This document shows positions 25,201 through 36,669 of a stretch of 64,000 bases of DNA, in pieces. The DNA is taken from positions 25,555,729 to 25,619,728 of the forward strand of contig OV121096.1 in the NCBI GenBank assembly GCA_921293015.1, given 5' to 3'. Position 1 is the first letter of the stretch. Every line of letters begins with the position of its first letter. The notes beneath the pieces are model-generated. The model was not told the DNA's origin. It did not search any database and saw only the letters and a program-made list of their open reading frames with translations. Made by a program: the position numbers and the translations under genes. This DNA is from Phorcus lineatus. Its lineage: Eukaryota > Mollusca > Gastropoda > Trochida > Trochidae.

Positions 25201-28200
25201 ACATTTTAGATCCTCAAAATTGATATCTCCTTGTAAATGTGTTGATGTTGGTTCATTCAGCTATTGCTTGCTTGTTCTATAGTATTCCAACATTGTTCTT
25301 TACCCAGTAGGCTATTGTTTTCACTATATTTGCGATCAGGCTTGTTCGGCGTTGACCCCCATATCAGGTTTAATGTTAATATGCATATCTAGAGAGAGAC
25401 CACTTAAAGAATCCTCACTTTTACTTAGGATGTTTTTGGATATGTAGGAGAGTGTCCAGCTTTTCCAGCTTTATTTAGAGTTGATTTTTTGTTTGTTTTT
25501 CAGGATGAAGACCTGGAGGCCTTATTAGCGGCTGATTTTGAAATTGGACACTTTATCCGGGAACGGATAGTGCCCAGAGCAGTTTTGTATTTTACTGGAG
25601 AAGCTTTAGAAAATGACGAGGTTTGCATTGAGTCATATTTAGTATTATTCAAAACAAGGATTAAATTTACATTTCTGTTTTCGTTGAATTAGTTGGAGTA
25701 AGTAAAATTCTCTATCAGTAGTAGGTGACCATTCAATGCAAGTAATATATCAAAAATATCTTAAATAATGTTTTCACTCTGTGACAAATGGATTGTCAAA
25801 TTATTTTCCATTGAAAACCGTTTTTAAAAGATTTTTTTGACAACTGACTTCTACCACTTTTTCACATTGATATTTATGAAATTTAGTAGCAGTAATGATG
25901 TAAAAAAAAATTATCATATTAGGAAAAAGGTTATTTTTGTTGTAAGATTTAAATATCCTACTTAACATTTACAAATTTCAGATATTCCTCTCTGTGTGTC
26001 TGTCTTTAAGGAAAACATCTTAAATTTTAATATTTGTAATGATTTCTTTCAGTACGAGGAGGAAAACGAAGAGGAGGTAAGTGAATTTCCTTTGCGTCTT
26101 GTCAATGCGTAGCCAGTTCACTTCATTCACCTAGCCCACCTCTGTTGTAGCGCTTCCGCTCTACGATGACTTCCACAGAAATGTAGTCTGTTCAGTTGGA
26201 ATGCATTTGTGCCTGCAACTTTGCTGAGAATGGCGCAGTATTTTTGCTGGAGTAATTTCTCAAACGCAAATCTTAATGAAAGCTATGTTGGTTAGAAAAT
26301 GCCTTTCATTGTGAGAATGACGCTGTATTTTTGCTTGAAGAATTTCTCAGACACAAATCTTAATGTAGGCTAGAAAATGTCTTTCATTGTAAGAATGAAG
26401 CTGTATTTTTGCTGGAGTAATTTCTCAAACGCAAATCTTATGGAGAGCTATATTGGCTAGGAAATACCCTTCACTTTGAGAATGGCACTGTCTTTTTGCA
26501 AGAGCAATTTCTAGCAGAAATGGAGTAGCTCAAATATGAACAGTAGGGAGAGCAATGTATTCTTTGCTGTTGAAGGGCCTGTTTGGTTACAACTGAAATC
26601 AGTTTGAGTGACATCATTGAAAGTTGCATGAAAGAGTAAGAAACATTTTTTTGGATATGGTTGAGAGTTCAGTTAGAATAATTGTTTTTATGTAAGCATG
26701 TATTGTGTGACTTAATGTAACTATTAAATTTTAAAATGATTTTCCATGACTTCGACTCCTCCACTCATTTGAGCAAGACGACTTTAGAATGGCTGTGGTC
26801 AATGTAAAACATATTGATAATCATTTCTGAAAGCACAAGTCCAAAAACTCCTGCTAACCTAATGAATCTCCCTGATCTTATCTAAAAGTCTATCTAGTTT
26901 CACCAGTCATTACACTCTTCTAGCCAAGATTCTTTTTCACAAGCTAGGCTACCCAAGAAGCGCTACTTTTCAAACTCTGATTGGGTGAGGCTGTGTACAA
27001 AGTTGTTCCCATTCTGAGGAGTGAGGGCTGGGACCAATACTCTAGTGTTGAAATTATTGTATTTGATTACCATCGGCTTACATCTTAGAATTATAAACAC
27101 AAATATGGGAAGTATTTTGAAGAGGCAATTAAATTGAAAGATAAACATTGGCTTGGTGTTATTTTCAATTGCAAAGGTTTTTTTGTATATTCTGAAATGA
27201 TATATTTTTAAGTGTCAGGGTCACAATTCACAATTTAAGTGATGATATTCTTACAGTGGAATTAAATTCCGTAATTGTTATCCCATCGTTTTCTTCCTAC
27301 GTCCCAGCCCTCAGTGGAAGGTTTCCATATTGAGTGCGAGGGTTATATTAACCAGCTGTTTCTGTCCTCAGCATGACGAGGAGGGGGATTATAATGAAGA
27401 AGAGGACGCTGATTACAATCCACAGGTGAGATAACGACCTAGCATACCTGGGACCTTGTCATTATTGGACATCACTGGTCTGAGTAGTGGCTAATGCAGA
27501 GATCTCAGATATCAGTTGATAACCAATCTGGTGTATCCAGCTACTCCACCAGCAGATTGGAAATTACTGGCAAACTTAGTTTATTGTTAGTGGTAGTTTA
27601 AATGACTGTATTATCTCTGTTTTGGAATTGGATATTGAAGTTGTACCCTTCAGCCTCTTAATGCCAATTTCATTTGGAACCGTACATTTAGAACAAATTT
27701 TTCAGTATGTTTAAAGATTTAGATTGGTTATTTAACTTTGATTTTACTTTTAACAGTTTAATTTCACAAAGCCGTTTTGTGCATTACAGTGTTACTCTTA
27801 TTTGGCATTTTAAGGCTACTGCTATGTCACTGTCAGTTGACTTGACTAAAAATACTTCACATTGAAATCGTTAACTTTCAGTGATCTGACATTTGATGTA
27901 GATTTAAACAGTGTCATTTGTATTGTAAATGTTGAATTATTTAAAGACATGTTACAGGAAATTAGTACTTTGTGTGAAGACATTTCACGTAGAAATCCCA
28001 ATGCATCGATGAGTCTAGGTACTAGATATTTTTAACCCAACTTTATTTTAATTTTTCAAAAACGTAACCATTTTTTTAGTAGCATAGACTTGTTTTTGAA
28101 GTTTATTTAGAATTTGTCAATAACAAATAAGTGATTGATTTTTCCACTTTAATGTTTTGAAGTTCTTTAGTTTCAGTTTTTGTCGATTTGACATTAACTA

Positions 28201-31128
28201 TAACCATTTAGGGAATTATTAGTTGAATTTCTTAATTAAGAAAGTTTTTCATTTTACTAAATTGATTGTAAATATGGGCTGTGCTCTTGTGAATTTCAGA
28301 AACATTAGATCAGTGAATGGGAAATTGTTTGAAGCATGTAGGGATCGAAGTGAGTTTGGTGTGCGTCATTTGGTGAATGTTTTTGTTTTAATTTCCAGGT
28401 TAAAGTTTATTGAAAGTTTTTTTTTTCTTTGTCTCAGGGATCGGAGTAATCCGCTAACTGTTCAACAACTGGGTATACTTGGTTTTGTACATGGACATAA
28501 TCTTGCTTTTATTAATGGCGAACACAGCGTTAGAAATAGATTCCTCAATTCACGTGGAGTAGAGATTTGGTTTTCTTTGCATGATTATAGTAAACCTGTT
28601 TGGCTCAAGTAGGAGTATTTATGCAAATGTTATGGGCATTTTCTCTATATAAATAAACGGAGCTAAAGGCTGAATTATAGGCTGAGCGGCGCTATAAAGC
28701 AATTCACTCAATTTGAATAAGAAAGAATTGTATTTTCTTGGCAACTTTGTAAAGGAATTTAAATGTAACAAAGTGAATTTAAGTGATGATTTTGAAACTT
28801 AGCGAGACTGTTATTTACATCAGCCAATCAGCAAGCAGATATCACATTACTTGACAAAACAGAAAATGTGAAAAAAGAAATACTAAAAAATAAAAAAAAC
28901 AATAAATTGCGGAAAAAAAGTATCGAAAATATAGGAATGTTAAATTTATTGAGTTACTACGCTCTGGCATTGATATTCATCACAAGATTTTCATTGAGCA
29001 ATAACTGTTTTACATACTCAACCTTTGTTTACTTATTCCTATCCCTGAATGCAAGAAATTTTGTAAAGAAAATGACCAACACAGGTTTCTAACGCTGTCG
29101 TAATGAGAGCACTGCCATGTTGTTCGTATTGGTCCCCCGAATGTCTGATTAATAGTACGTAGACTCATCTATATTGCTGCATGACAGTTTGTATTGGAAT
29201 GCATGGGATTTCTATTTATTTTGTTTATTTGTTTCTCAGGTTTTTCGTTCCGCTAATCCTATTTTGTTTGTTGCTTACAAGCATTAAGTTCAAAGTTTGT
29301 GTTGTGGAATGTTTGACTTGTAAAGAAAAGAATTAATTCATTGGAATGATTTCCGTTACAGAGCAAATAGTTTAGCAAATGATAAATGATCTTTGCGTTG
29401 ATCTCAGGTTGCTAACGAGCAAAGCTTCCACCACTGATTCTCAACAATTGAAATAGATTAGTTGTCAGATAATCATTTGAGAAGCATATTTTGATAGTTT
29501 TTGTGCCCTTCAAATTCTTGTTATCCTGTTCAGTAATTGAATTAATTCAAATTCAAGGATAAATTCATTGAAGTTTGAAATAAGTTCTTTTTTTTTATTC
29601 AACAAAACGAAATACTTTCATTTCTCTCATTTATGGTTAAAAAAGTACCATGAATACTTACCACCGTCGTGAATTATTATACTGATAGTACAAGGGTTAA
29701 CTGAATAGACTTCAAGCAATCTTTACATGCAGTAGAGATTGGTTCTACCTGCACTGTTGGTTTGGTGCTTCATCATAATTCATTGCAGTTACCATGATTA
29801 CTTGTTGCAGGTGATAATTGCAGGTTCATGGCAATCTGGCACATTTAAAATGATTGCAGTTGTACAATCTTATTGAATTCAAATCAAACCAATCACTTTC
29901 TCTCTGTGTTTTTTAATCACAATACTGTTCAGGTCAGATCAAGTGACCTCCAGCCATACAAAATCAGGCTAGAAAGACAACTCTATGATTTAAAATTTTA
30001 GCCGGCCTCTGATGACCGTGAGTAAGCCGTACTCTGGTCAGGGACTCAACCATGCATCATTGATAGATTCAGTCTGATTTCAAAGAGTTTGGCAGTTGTA
30101 CAAAGGACTAGCAATCAAATGAAAATATCTGGGATTTTTTATATCCACTTTAAAGCATAAAAAAAGGTTCAAAGGTGCAAATGGCCATGTTTATTGGGTT
30201 GTCTTGCTTTTCCTGCAACAATATTTCAGTCGCTTTTGTCCAGCATTTTGCTGTCGATTCATTGATCCATGACCATTAACTGACCTTGCATGGACGTTGG
30301 TGTTTCACATTACCCGACTGTTGTTTGTGGTCATCTTGCTTTGTTCCTAATTTGATGCAAGGTGAAACATTGCACTTTAAAAAATTCAGTTCAGTTCATC
30401 CATCATTATTGTGGCGGAAGGACTTGGTGTTTGATTGAATTCAAGATAATTTGAGATGAATAGTAAATTCAGTTAGTTAAATGATCTGATTATTTAATCT
30501 GACTGAAGAGTTTACAAGTTATCTGGAAATTGTAGTTGCAAAGTTCAGAATACTTTCTAGCTCGACATCTATCTCTAAAGAAAAAAAGTTTTGTAAAAAA
30601 GAGGATACTAATCGGAGGTAGTCATTAAAAGATTTGACAACCACTGCTGTAGCAGCAAGGCAGTTAAAAGAGGCAAAGTTCTTATCATGGATCAAGAATA
30701 TAAAGTGTAAAATGTACAGAGTTTTGAATAGAACTTAAAATCTTTTAATGACTGCCTCTGATTAGCTTAATCTTTTTTACAATTTTTTCTTCTTTCGAAT
30801 TTGCGTACTCAGGGGTGGTAGCTTTGATATTGATGTTAGTCTTGTAGCTTATTGTCTTCTTCTTATAAGCGTATTGCTTGATAAGGAAATAATGATGAAA
30901 TAAAAAGTTAATAGTGTACCTTGAATGTTTTGATTTTCTGACCTCATGTCCAGTCTACTGGGACTGGAATCATTCTAGGGATAAAGATATATTTAATTAT
31001 GACAACCTAACATTGCTCGAAGGGATGAGTATTTCGTTGATGTGATATTTCAGGAGTTTTAGTTTTAACGCAATGTTTTGATTTTTCAGGGCGAGGGTGG
31101 CAAGCCGGCAGAGTGCAAGCAACAGTAA
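16288..31128 (+). CDS. NAP1L1: NAP1L1-like nucleosome assembly protein (histone chaperone; complete, 15 coding exons)
   Basis: Coding exons: 16288-16304, 16623-16684, 17412-17526, 18231-18372, 18892-18981, 19497-19566, 20468-20541, 20865-20933, 21889-22028, 24196-24341, 25024-25049, 25504-25620, 26053-26076, 27372-27425, 31090-31128. All phases agree, giving 394 aa (human 391). NAP1 proteins shield and deposit histones H2A-H2B and shuttle between cytoplasm and nucleus. Visible signatures are an acidic N-terminus, TMMQNPHVLAAIQDKLG, LPKVVKRRLKALKKLQ in the dimerisation helix, KGIPSFWLTVFKNVD, the basic KKKQKHKGRG loop, NDSFFNFFNPP, ADFEIGHFIRERIVPRAVLY, an acidic tail, and a C-terminal CKQQ, the CAAX prenylation motif of the family. 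The acidic tail is assembled from tiny exons (24 and 54 bp). Exon 2 has tandem acceptors (CAGCAG), so residues 6-7 could be NR or K. Introns hold several MITEs. NAP1L4 is the alternative name, but ECKQQ favours NAP1L1. Confidence 0.95.
17305..17390. repeat. Mollusc-type dispersed repeat fragment
   Basis: GTGAGTGAATGAGTAGTGTTTAGCGCCGCTTTGGCAATATTTCAGCC resembles a repeat end common in gastropod genomes. Only this edge is recognisable. It lies in a NAP1L1 intron. Confidence 0.5.
17911..18095 (+). repeat. tRNA-derived SINE
   Basis: The head GATTAGATGTAGAGCAGTGG followed by GGTTCAAATCC looks like a polymerase III B box with tRNA-like spacing, but it cannot fold as an intact tRNA. The body (CATAGCCACAATAGTGTT...TTCTGCAATAA) recurs at about 33488-33535 and about 58755-58800. 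The element ends near GCGGTGTTAAACCTGAAA. Confidence 0.65.
19715..20137. mobile_element. CAGGGCT-TIR MITE, copy A, with 6-bp target duplication
   Basis: The left end CAGGGCTTCAGGTAAG pairs with the right end TTATCTGGAGCCCTG. The flanks AAAGAG at 19709-19714 and 20138-20143 are identical. The interior matches the copies at 39630, 57930 and 59987 (for example CATGTCTGATCTTTACATCTC and CTCCTCAATTTTTATTTTGAG). No transposase is encoded. It lies in a NAP1L1 intron. Confidence 0.88.
21061..21643. mobile_element. MITE with TAGTGTTTCCCCTAG inverted ends
   Basis: TAGTGTTTCCCCTAG at 21061-21075 is the exact reverse complement of CTAGGGGAAACACTA at 21629-21643. AGCAT flanks both sides (21056-21060 and 21644-21648). 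Subterminal TGCCCTGCCCTTTTTCC also recurs near both ends. The ends resemble hAT-type termini (CAGTGTTTCCC), but a full 8-bp duplication is not visible. It is intronic in NAP1L1. Confidence 0.8.
22190..22470. repeat. Pair of about 165-bp diverged direct repeats
   Basis: The string (A/G)ATTCTTTTCAAAT.TTGC..TTGTCTTCT..CCTAT.AGGAGGGGTGCA occurs at about 22211 and again at about 22380, each followed by a TCAAGCAA word. It is an internal duplication or a dispersed repeat in a NAP1L1 intron. Confidence 0.6.
23142..23163 (+). repeat. Poly-G run (22 G)
   Basis: Twenty-two consecutive G residues lie in the NAP1L1 intron between exons 21889-22028 and 24196-24341. The length may vary or be misassembled. 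Confidence 0.95.
23533..24010. mobile_element. MITE with CAAGGTTCG / GAACCCTG ends and internal 'GAAAAGTGCTTGAATTT' words
   Basis: TCTGT at 23528-23532 and 24011-24015 flanks an element whose ends CAAGGTTCGCACA and TGTATGAACCCTG are imperfect inverted repeats. The word TTGAAAAGTGCTTGAATTT and variants are repeated near both ends. The family type (ends with CAGGGTTC...) is widespread in animals. No transposase is present. It is intronic in NAP1L1. Confidence 0.65.
26225..26515. repeat. Tandem repeat, about 77-88 bp x 3.5
   Basis: The unit begins GAGAATGGCGCAGTATTTTT and includes GGAGTAATTTCTCAAACGC. Copies start at about 26227, 26315, 26391 and 26479. It lies just after the 24-bp NAP1L1 exon 26053-26076. 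Confidence 0.8.
30578..30795. repeat. Long hairpin-forming inverted repeat
   Basis: CTAATCGGAGGTAGTCATTA at about 30608 pairs with TAATGACTGCCTCTGATTAG at about 30746. The pairing extends through AAAGATTT and outward to GTAAAAAAGAGGA / TCTTTTTTAC, making a stem of about 50 bp around a loop of about 100 bp. It lies in the last NAP1L1 intron. A small MITE is the simplest reading. Confidence 0.75.
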
Positions 31129-32345
31129 TAATGCATACAGATAAACGGTCGGAACGAGCTTTTTTGGATGTGGACCACAATTATTGGAGCGCACCATGTC
31201 TATTGGTCGATCCAACATTTCAGTCAACTCAACCTCCACTTGTGAGTACCTGGCTCGTATCTAAAATATCCCGTCAATGTGTGTCGCTTACGCAGCATCA
31301 CTCCTTCAGCCTCGGACTTGAAATGGAAACGTTGTCATCCCTTCCGGACAAGACGCCGGTATAACTTTGAACACTATCACTTTATCTTCAAGAACACAAA
31401 GTCATTCAGTGCCAGTAAGCTACAGGAGAAATACCTAACACATTTTCAACAGGATATTTCACAGTTTCACTACAGGTGACTTGACTTGAAATTCCAGGAT
31501 CGTAAATGACTTAACAAAGCAGGCTGCCAAGCTGAACCCCCTTGCGTTCAGGAATGGAATGGACCTTGCACACGCTCCAGGTGCAACTTTTATGGAGGTG
31601 AACTGAATGTGTGAATATTTAACCTTGGACAAAAACTATATTTTGACTCTTCCAGTGCTAATGGAATAATGGATCAATCTGATATAACTATTGCTCTGCT
31701 CATACTGGACCAGCATTGATGTTGGCTGCCCACCATGACAGCTTCCATGGTTTAGCTGATGGTTGACTGGTTACCATGGCAACGCTAACTCTTTGCTGGT
31801 CACCATGGAGGTGCTGGCTGTTGGAATGTCCCCATGGTTTCCTTGACTCTTGGCGTCACCATGGTTATGATGCCTGCTGGTGACCATGGTTACAGTGAGG
31901 GTTGACTCATGTTGAGTGACAGTTCCCTTGTCACCATTGTGAGTTACATTTTGCTCGTAACCATGGTTATGCTGACAGTTCCCTTGTCACCATGGTTAAC
32001 TGACAGTTGGTTACCATGGTAATGCTGACAGTCACCATGGTTTTTTGCTGACGGTTGTGTCGCAGCTTGTGCATTTATCTGTTTCAAATCTCATTTAACA
32101 AAATAAAACAAAAGCATTTTCACAGATAGACTGTATACGTTCAGATTTGTTTTTCAGCTGACCAGACTAGTTGAAACTGCTCCTGTTTTGTTGTTCAGTA
32201 AATTCTGTTGGACTTGATTTCAATACTATCTACACTTACTGACTGAGGAGCAATCCTTAGGGTACCCTCACAATTTAGTGCCGCTTCTCATTGTTCATTG
32301 CAGTTTTTAATGTGAAAATGGAATAAATGCCTCTTATTTTCAACA
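31129..32345 (+). other. NAP1L1 3'UTR
   Basis: This sequence follows the NAP1L1 stop codon without an obvious donor site and reaches an AATAAA polyadenylation signal at 32322-32327. Its open frames match nothing recognised. It includes the CCATGG-rich stretch described separately. Confidence 0.6.
31740..32055. repeat. Cluster of near-palindromic CCATGG motifs (RFX X-box-like) in the NAP1L1 3'UTR
   Basis: About a dozen CCATGG cores occur in 300 bp, most inside arms such as GTTACCATGGCAAC (31770-31783), GTCACCATGGTTAT, GTGACCATGGTTAC, GTAACCATGGTTAT and GTTACCATGGTAAT. Many are separated by TGCTGACAGT-like spacers, which suggests a degenerate tandem repeat of about 30 bp. The motifs match the RFX X-box shape GTNRCC..RGYAAC. 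Function is unproven. Confidence 0.8.
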
Positions 32346-32850
32346 ATTTTCCTCAAGTCCTTATCTTTATCATTTTCATTGCCCAAGTACAACCCAAATG
32401 ATTGAGAAATCATTAACTTTTCTAAACACTGGTACTCCCAATGCCTCCTTTGTGCAGGAAGGAAACAAAACCTTTTATCGGGATTCCTAAATTACTATCC
32501 ACCAATTTAATAAGTTTGGTGAATTACTTTCATGGCAAAACACTCTCAAATTTCATCTCAGGATCACACGAACTGTATTTCCATGCATTTCCATGCGCCT
32601 CCTGCAAACATAAAAATATATATTCAACCTGTTGCTCGGTAATAGTAATTGGGGTCCCACTCCACTGAACATCTACAATTGATTTTAATGCTACGACCAA
32701 TTGTAAGCAATGCAAAAGACAGACAAGTTTATTCAGTAAAAGGCCACAAGCCCACGATACATTCATTTGCCAAATTCACAACTTGCTGGACAAGCTGAGT
32801 GGAAACGTTTCTTGTGTATTTCAGTACATAGTATAGAAAATTACAAACGT
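32328..32850. other. Intergenic, downstream of NAP1L1
   Basis: No gene is recognised here. A minus-strand open frame at 32530-32766 abuts the LINE relic and may be its diverged 3' end, but I cannot show homology. Confidence 0.35.
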
Positions 32851-32853
32851 CTA

Positions 32854-33465
32854 TTATAAGGTTTTAAGGTTTATAAGGTAATTTTCAGGTTTTAAAATAT
32901 TGATGAAATTTACAATGGGATTAAGATCCTTCAAGTGTCTCTTTAAATATCCTAACCTTAATTCGGAGAAACGTTTACACCTCAAGAGAACATGAAAGTC
33001 ATCTTCAACAACGTCTATGCCATTGGATCCACAAAATAAACATAATCTCTCATTATGGTTAACATTATTATATCTACCCATTTCAACTGCTAAATGAAAG
33101 TTGCCACATCCATATAGAGAATATTGCCTTATTTGCTCGAGAGACCAGACAGCTTTGAGATTTACTGCATACACGTGTGGGTGTGAAAACAACTCTCAGT
33201 TATTTATAAAAAGATAATTTCAATAACATTACTATCAAAACACCAATTTTCTTGTCTCTTGAGGGACCAAGAACTGTTGTTTTGCTAAGATTAACTGACA
33301 TTCCACTTTGCAAAATATTTCAAGTGCATTTATCTTTTTCTTTAACTGATTACATGTGTCAGCCAGTGCAGAAACCTCATCAGCAAACATTAGAGAACAC
33401 AAGTTAATAAAACCAAATAAAACATTCATCCCCCTACCATCAGCCTCTCGCATTATGGAACACAA
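32854..33465 (-). pseudogene. Non-LTR retrotransposon (LINE) relic: end of reverse transcriptase and C-terminal region
   Basis: Two minus-strand open frames lie in tandem order. The upstream one (33465-33235) has INLCSLMFADEVSALADTC, which aligns with the FADD-type catalytic box followed by a helix, with the second D changed to E. It continues with INALEIFCK, as in LINE thumb regions. The downstream one (33192-32854) has GNFHLAVEMGRY, RLCLFCGSN and DDFHVLLRCKRFSELR, a typical LINE C-terminal Cys-His block. The frames are broken between them and the 5' part is missing. The clade is not certain. Confidence 0.7.
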
Positions 33466-33669
33466 TTTGTTCGTGTAGGTTTAACGGTAACGCATAGCCA
33501 CAATGGTGATGGGGGCCTTCTCCATGCAATAAAACTTTTATCTGGAGCATATCTCCTAAACTATACGTGTAAGCTTCAATACAATTTTCTTTTAATGGAG
33601 ATCGACTGATATTCAGCTAAGTTCAATTCTCTTTGAACTGAGGTCTCAAGATGACAAATCAACAAAATG

Positions 33670-33895
33670 TCAGTAGCGAGTGTATCCGCCACGAACCCGA
33701 ATGACTGCGTCGACTCTTCTCATTCCTCCACCAATTCGTTCCATAGGTGCAATAAACTTTGGACTAGGTTCCAGTGTTAACATTCCACGTCCAAGAATGT
33801 CTCGGACATGTTCCGAAGGATTCGAATCGGTTGTCGTCAGGCCAGTGGATTTTGGTGATTGTGTCGCTCTGTAGATATCCCTTCACAGCAAGAGA
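33670..33895 (-). pseudogene. Tc1/mariner transposase C-terminal relic
   Basis: The minus strand encodes SEHVRDILGRGM, then PSPKFIAPMERIGGGMRRVD and AVIRVRGGYTRY before a stop at 33670-33672. This matches the end of Tc1-type transposases, where IEHVWDILGRR is followed by a final RGG(H/Y)TRY. Upstream sequence is frame-broken and no inverted repeats are evident. Confidence 0.75.
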
Positions 33896-33899
33896 ACAG

Positions 33900-35470
33900 T
33901 GAGGCTAATATTTATATATATATTAATTTATGAATAAAGCACGAGTTGCACCTCAAAATGAGAGGTGTTAAATTGGTATATATTGTAGGGTATCTCATAA
34001 TTACAAGCGGAAACGGGACTTTGTCCAAATATTATTAAATTTAATATGGCTCCGTTTTAACAGTAACACGAAAAATAATTTTTAGTCAAGGTGTATTACA
34101 ATAAAATATTGTTCAGCAGGACCATATACGACAACACCAACTTGAGGTTTTTTTAACAATTCTACCGCCTTTCAAAGCTAGATATCTCATCCCTCATCCG
34201 CCCTTTTCCCCTACATATACTAGATCCCACCCTTATATAGCCTTGATGTTAGCTTAAGATAGTCTCATGTAATTTGGCTCTGTGATACTGAAGTATGCGT
34301 ACAACACAATACAATTTGAATTCAAATATATTTTATCAGAAATCTGTGAACTGTCAGGTAATTGGTGTGTTCGAATGGTGTGACATCTCGTATCATACTG
34401 CAGAATATTATTTCACTGTTCCTTAAAGAAATCATTACTAAGGGCAATGGAGAAATGCCTGTTGAAAACTATTCTGCGTCAATCTCATAATTTACACATT
34501 ATATATACTAATTTACACAAGAATTAAGCTCACCAGACCTATCAAATCAGATGGGCCAACGAAATGGCCCGTTTTTCAGCTTTCGTTCACTATCCATCGT
34601 CCGTCGGACGACGTCTAAAAACTGTTCACATCATGACATGTTCAACTTCTTGAGAACTGCTGTATCTTGACCCTTAGACTACATCTCAGAAACTCGTTGG
34701 CATGTAAGCTCACTTTTCAAGAATATTTTCTGTGTTACTCAAGTTCGTAAGTTTGGTCATGATTCCCAGATAAAGGGGTGGCAGGTCGTCTACCCTCAAA
34801 CCTTCTTTCCTTTTTTCGTTAAATTGACACAGAGTATGTTTCAAGATTTTTAATGTGGCGTTAGTAAGAACCAAAATACCTTATGAATTGAGTTAAATTA
34901 AAATTGCCACCCTAAACTTGCATCTTTATTTCTAAAATGCCAAAATTATGACATCTTGTGTTCACAGATAATTGGAAAACGGCTCTATAAATGTTAAGTT
35001 TTTGAAATGTTGCGTCCAATTAACATGTTATTAGGTAAATGACCTACTTTATACTTACAACCAATGTTTGTCTTTGTGGCTGCTGTAAATAAGTTTCCGA
35101 AATTATGTTTGAATCATTGGCGCGCGCCAGTATTCCAGTTTTCGATAACAAATCACGACACTAATTCGTTTATTGACACTATACTGAACTGATAAGCATT
35201 CTAATTTCTTAAACAACCACCATCTTTCGAAAAAATAACACCATTTATCAATTTTGAAATATTTGACTCCAACAACATACGATGTGCCCCTTTAAGACCA
35301 TTAATAATAGGAATCTCTGCATGCGTTTGCGTTTGTAGAGTGGGTAATAAGATATAATAAATTCATAGTCCTACTCCCAAAATGAAGGCATGATATAGAA
35401 GCAACTTAAAGAGCCAGACCGTGATTTTCATAACATATTATTTGGCTTTGATACGAACCTAAATGTCATA
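33900..35470. other. Intergenic repeat-rich sequence
   Basis: No gene is recognised. It includes a mollusc-type repeat edge near 34530-34680 (AAGCTCACCAGACCTATCAAA...CCATCGTCCGTCGG) and a partial copy of the 8570/36670 repeat near 35085-35300. Confidence 0.4.
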
Positions 35471-35477
35471 TGTTATG

Positions 35478-36663
35478 CAGAGCTCCAGATAAGCTTTTGG
35501 CTATGTGGGTAACATACCCAGATTTTGAAAACTGAGTGGGTTTTTCAAATATCAAATGCGTATTCCAACTTTTTGATACCAACCAATTTTTCGAAATCTG
35601 GGTATTCATTTCAGATGTAAAAAACTAAAACATGTTATTAAATGTTAATCAAAAATAAAGCAGAGACAAGCTATATTAACGGGTTAACTTTCTTTCCATA
35701 ACCAAAATCTGAAATCTGAAATACACACGCGAAGTTTTTTTTAAAACATTACGTTTCATCATTTTCTAGAAATAGATATGGGGAAAGCCTACTTTCTGTT
35801 TGTAAATGATCATATATAGATGTTTGCAAAATGATGAAATTTATTTTCAAAGGCAACCGATTGAAAACTTGCACGTCAAAACGTCAGAGTATTTTAACTG
35901 AGTCGGCATGTATATGTCATTGTTACCAATAATAAAATAATCTAAACACGGTTGCAAATATCCCTGACCGGATAGATCAATTTATTCCACTTTTATCAGC
36001 AACTCTCGTTATTTTTTCTTGCATCATCTTCATAAAAAAATGTCATCATTACATTCTACAACTGACCTTGCTTTAAGTTAAAGAAGGACACATATATATT
36101 GAACATACGTTATTAATCAAAAATATGTCAAATGACCTTTCTATGTGCGGGTCCTAACTAACCCTTTTTCGATCCCTAAATCTGCACAAGACGACACTGG
36201 CGAAACGCCGTTGGGAAAATAAAGCAATCATGCTAGTTTCGTGTGCACATTCAAAGTAAGCAGGTCCCAATCTTGGATAAAACAAATGGAGTTAAACTCC
36301 TCACACAACTTGGAATTAACAGATCAGTTATATGAATTGGAGCGAGTTCTAAATGGGGTTCGGAGTGGTCAGCGAAGCCGCTTTGCACAAAGCATGCTCG
36401 GAGTAGATTTTTACGATGTAAAAAGACTTTTGTAATTCCCAGTGACTTAAAGTTGAGATTTTCACGAAATTATTTGGATCTTTGTTAATGGCACGATACG
36501 CATAATAATTTTTTTGTATTGGGTAATTACGCATTGCTAATCTTTTAGAAGCGTAAACGTAAATTTTTATTGATTTTCATTACGCAGACAATTTAATTTT
36601 CTTGCGTACTTTGACTTTTCTTCTGAGTAAAATACGCAAATACGCAGCTTATCTGGAGCTCTG
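35478..36663. mobile_element. 1.19-kb TIR element (CAGAGCTCCAGATAAGC ends) with 7-bp target duplication
   Basis: The left end CAGAGCTCCAGATAAGC is the exact reverse complement of the right end GCTTATCTGGAGCTCTG. TGTTATG directly flanks both ends (35471-35477 and 36664-36670). The right terminus, reverse-complemented, resembles the left terminus of the CAGGGCT MITEs (CTCCAGATAAG.TGCGTAT.TGCGTA). Open frames are short (the longest is 64 codons at 36241-36435) and not recognised as transposase. It inserted within or next to a copy of the 8570-type repeat. Confidence 0.85.
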
Positions 36664-36669
36664 TGTTAT

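Noticed and set aside
28223-28612. 129-codon open frame in the NAP1L1 intron
   Set aside because: No recognisable motif, AT-rich composition like its surroundings, and it lies between in-phase NAP1L1 exons.
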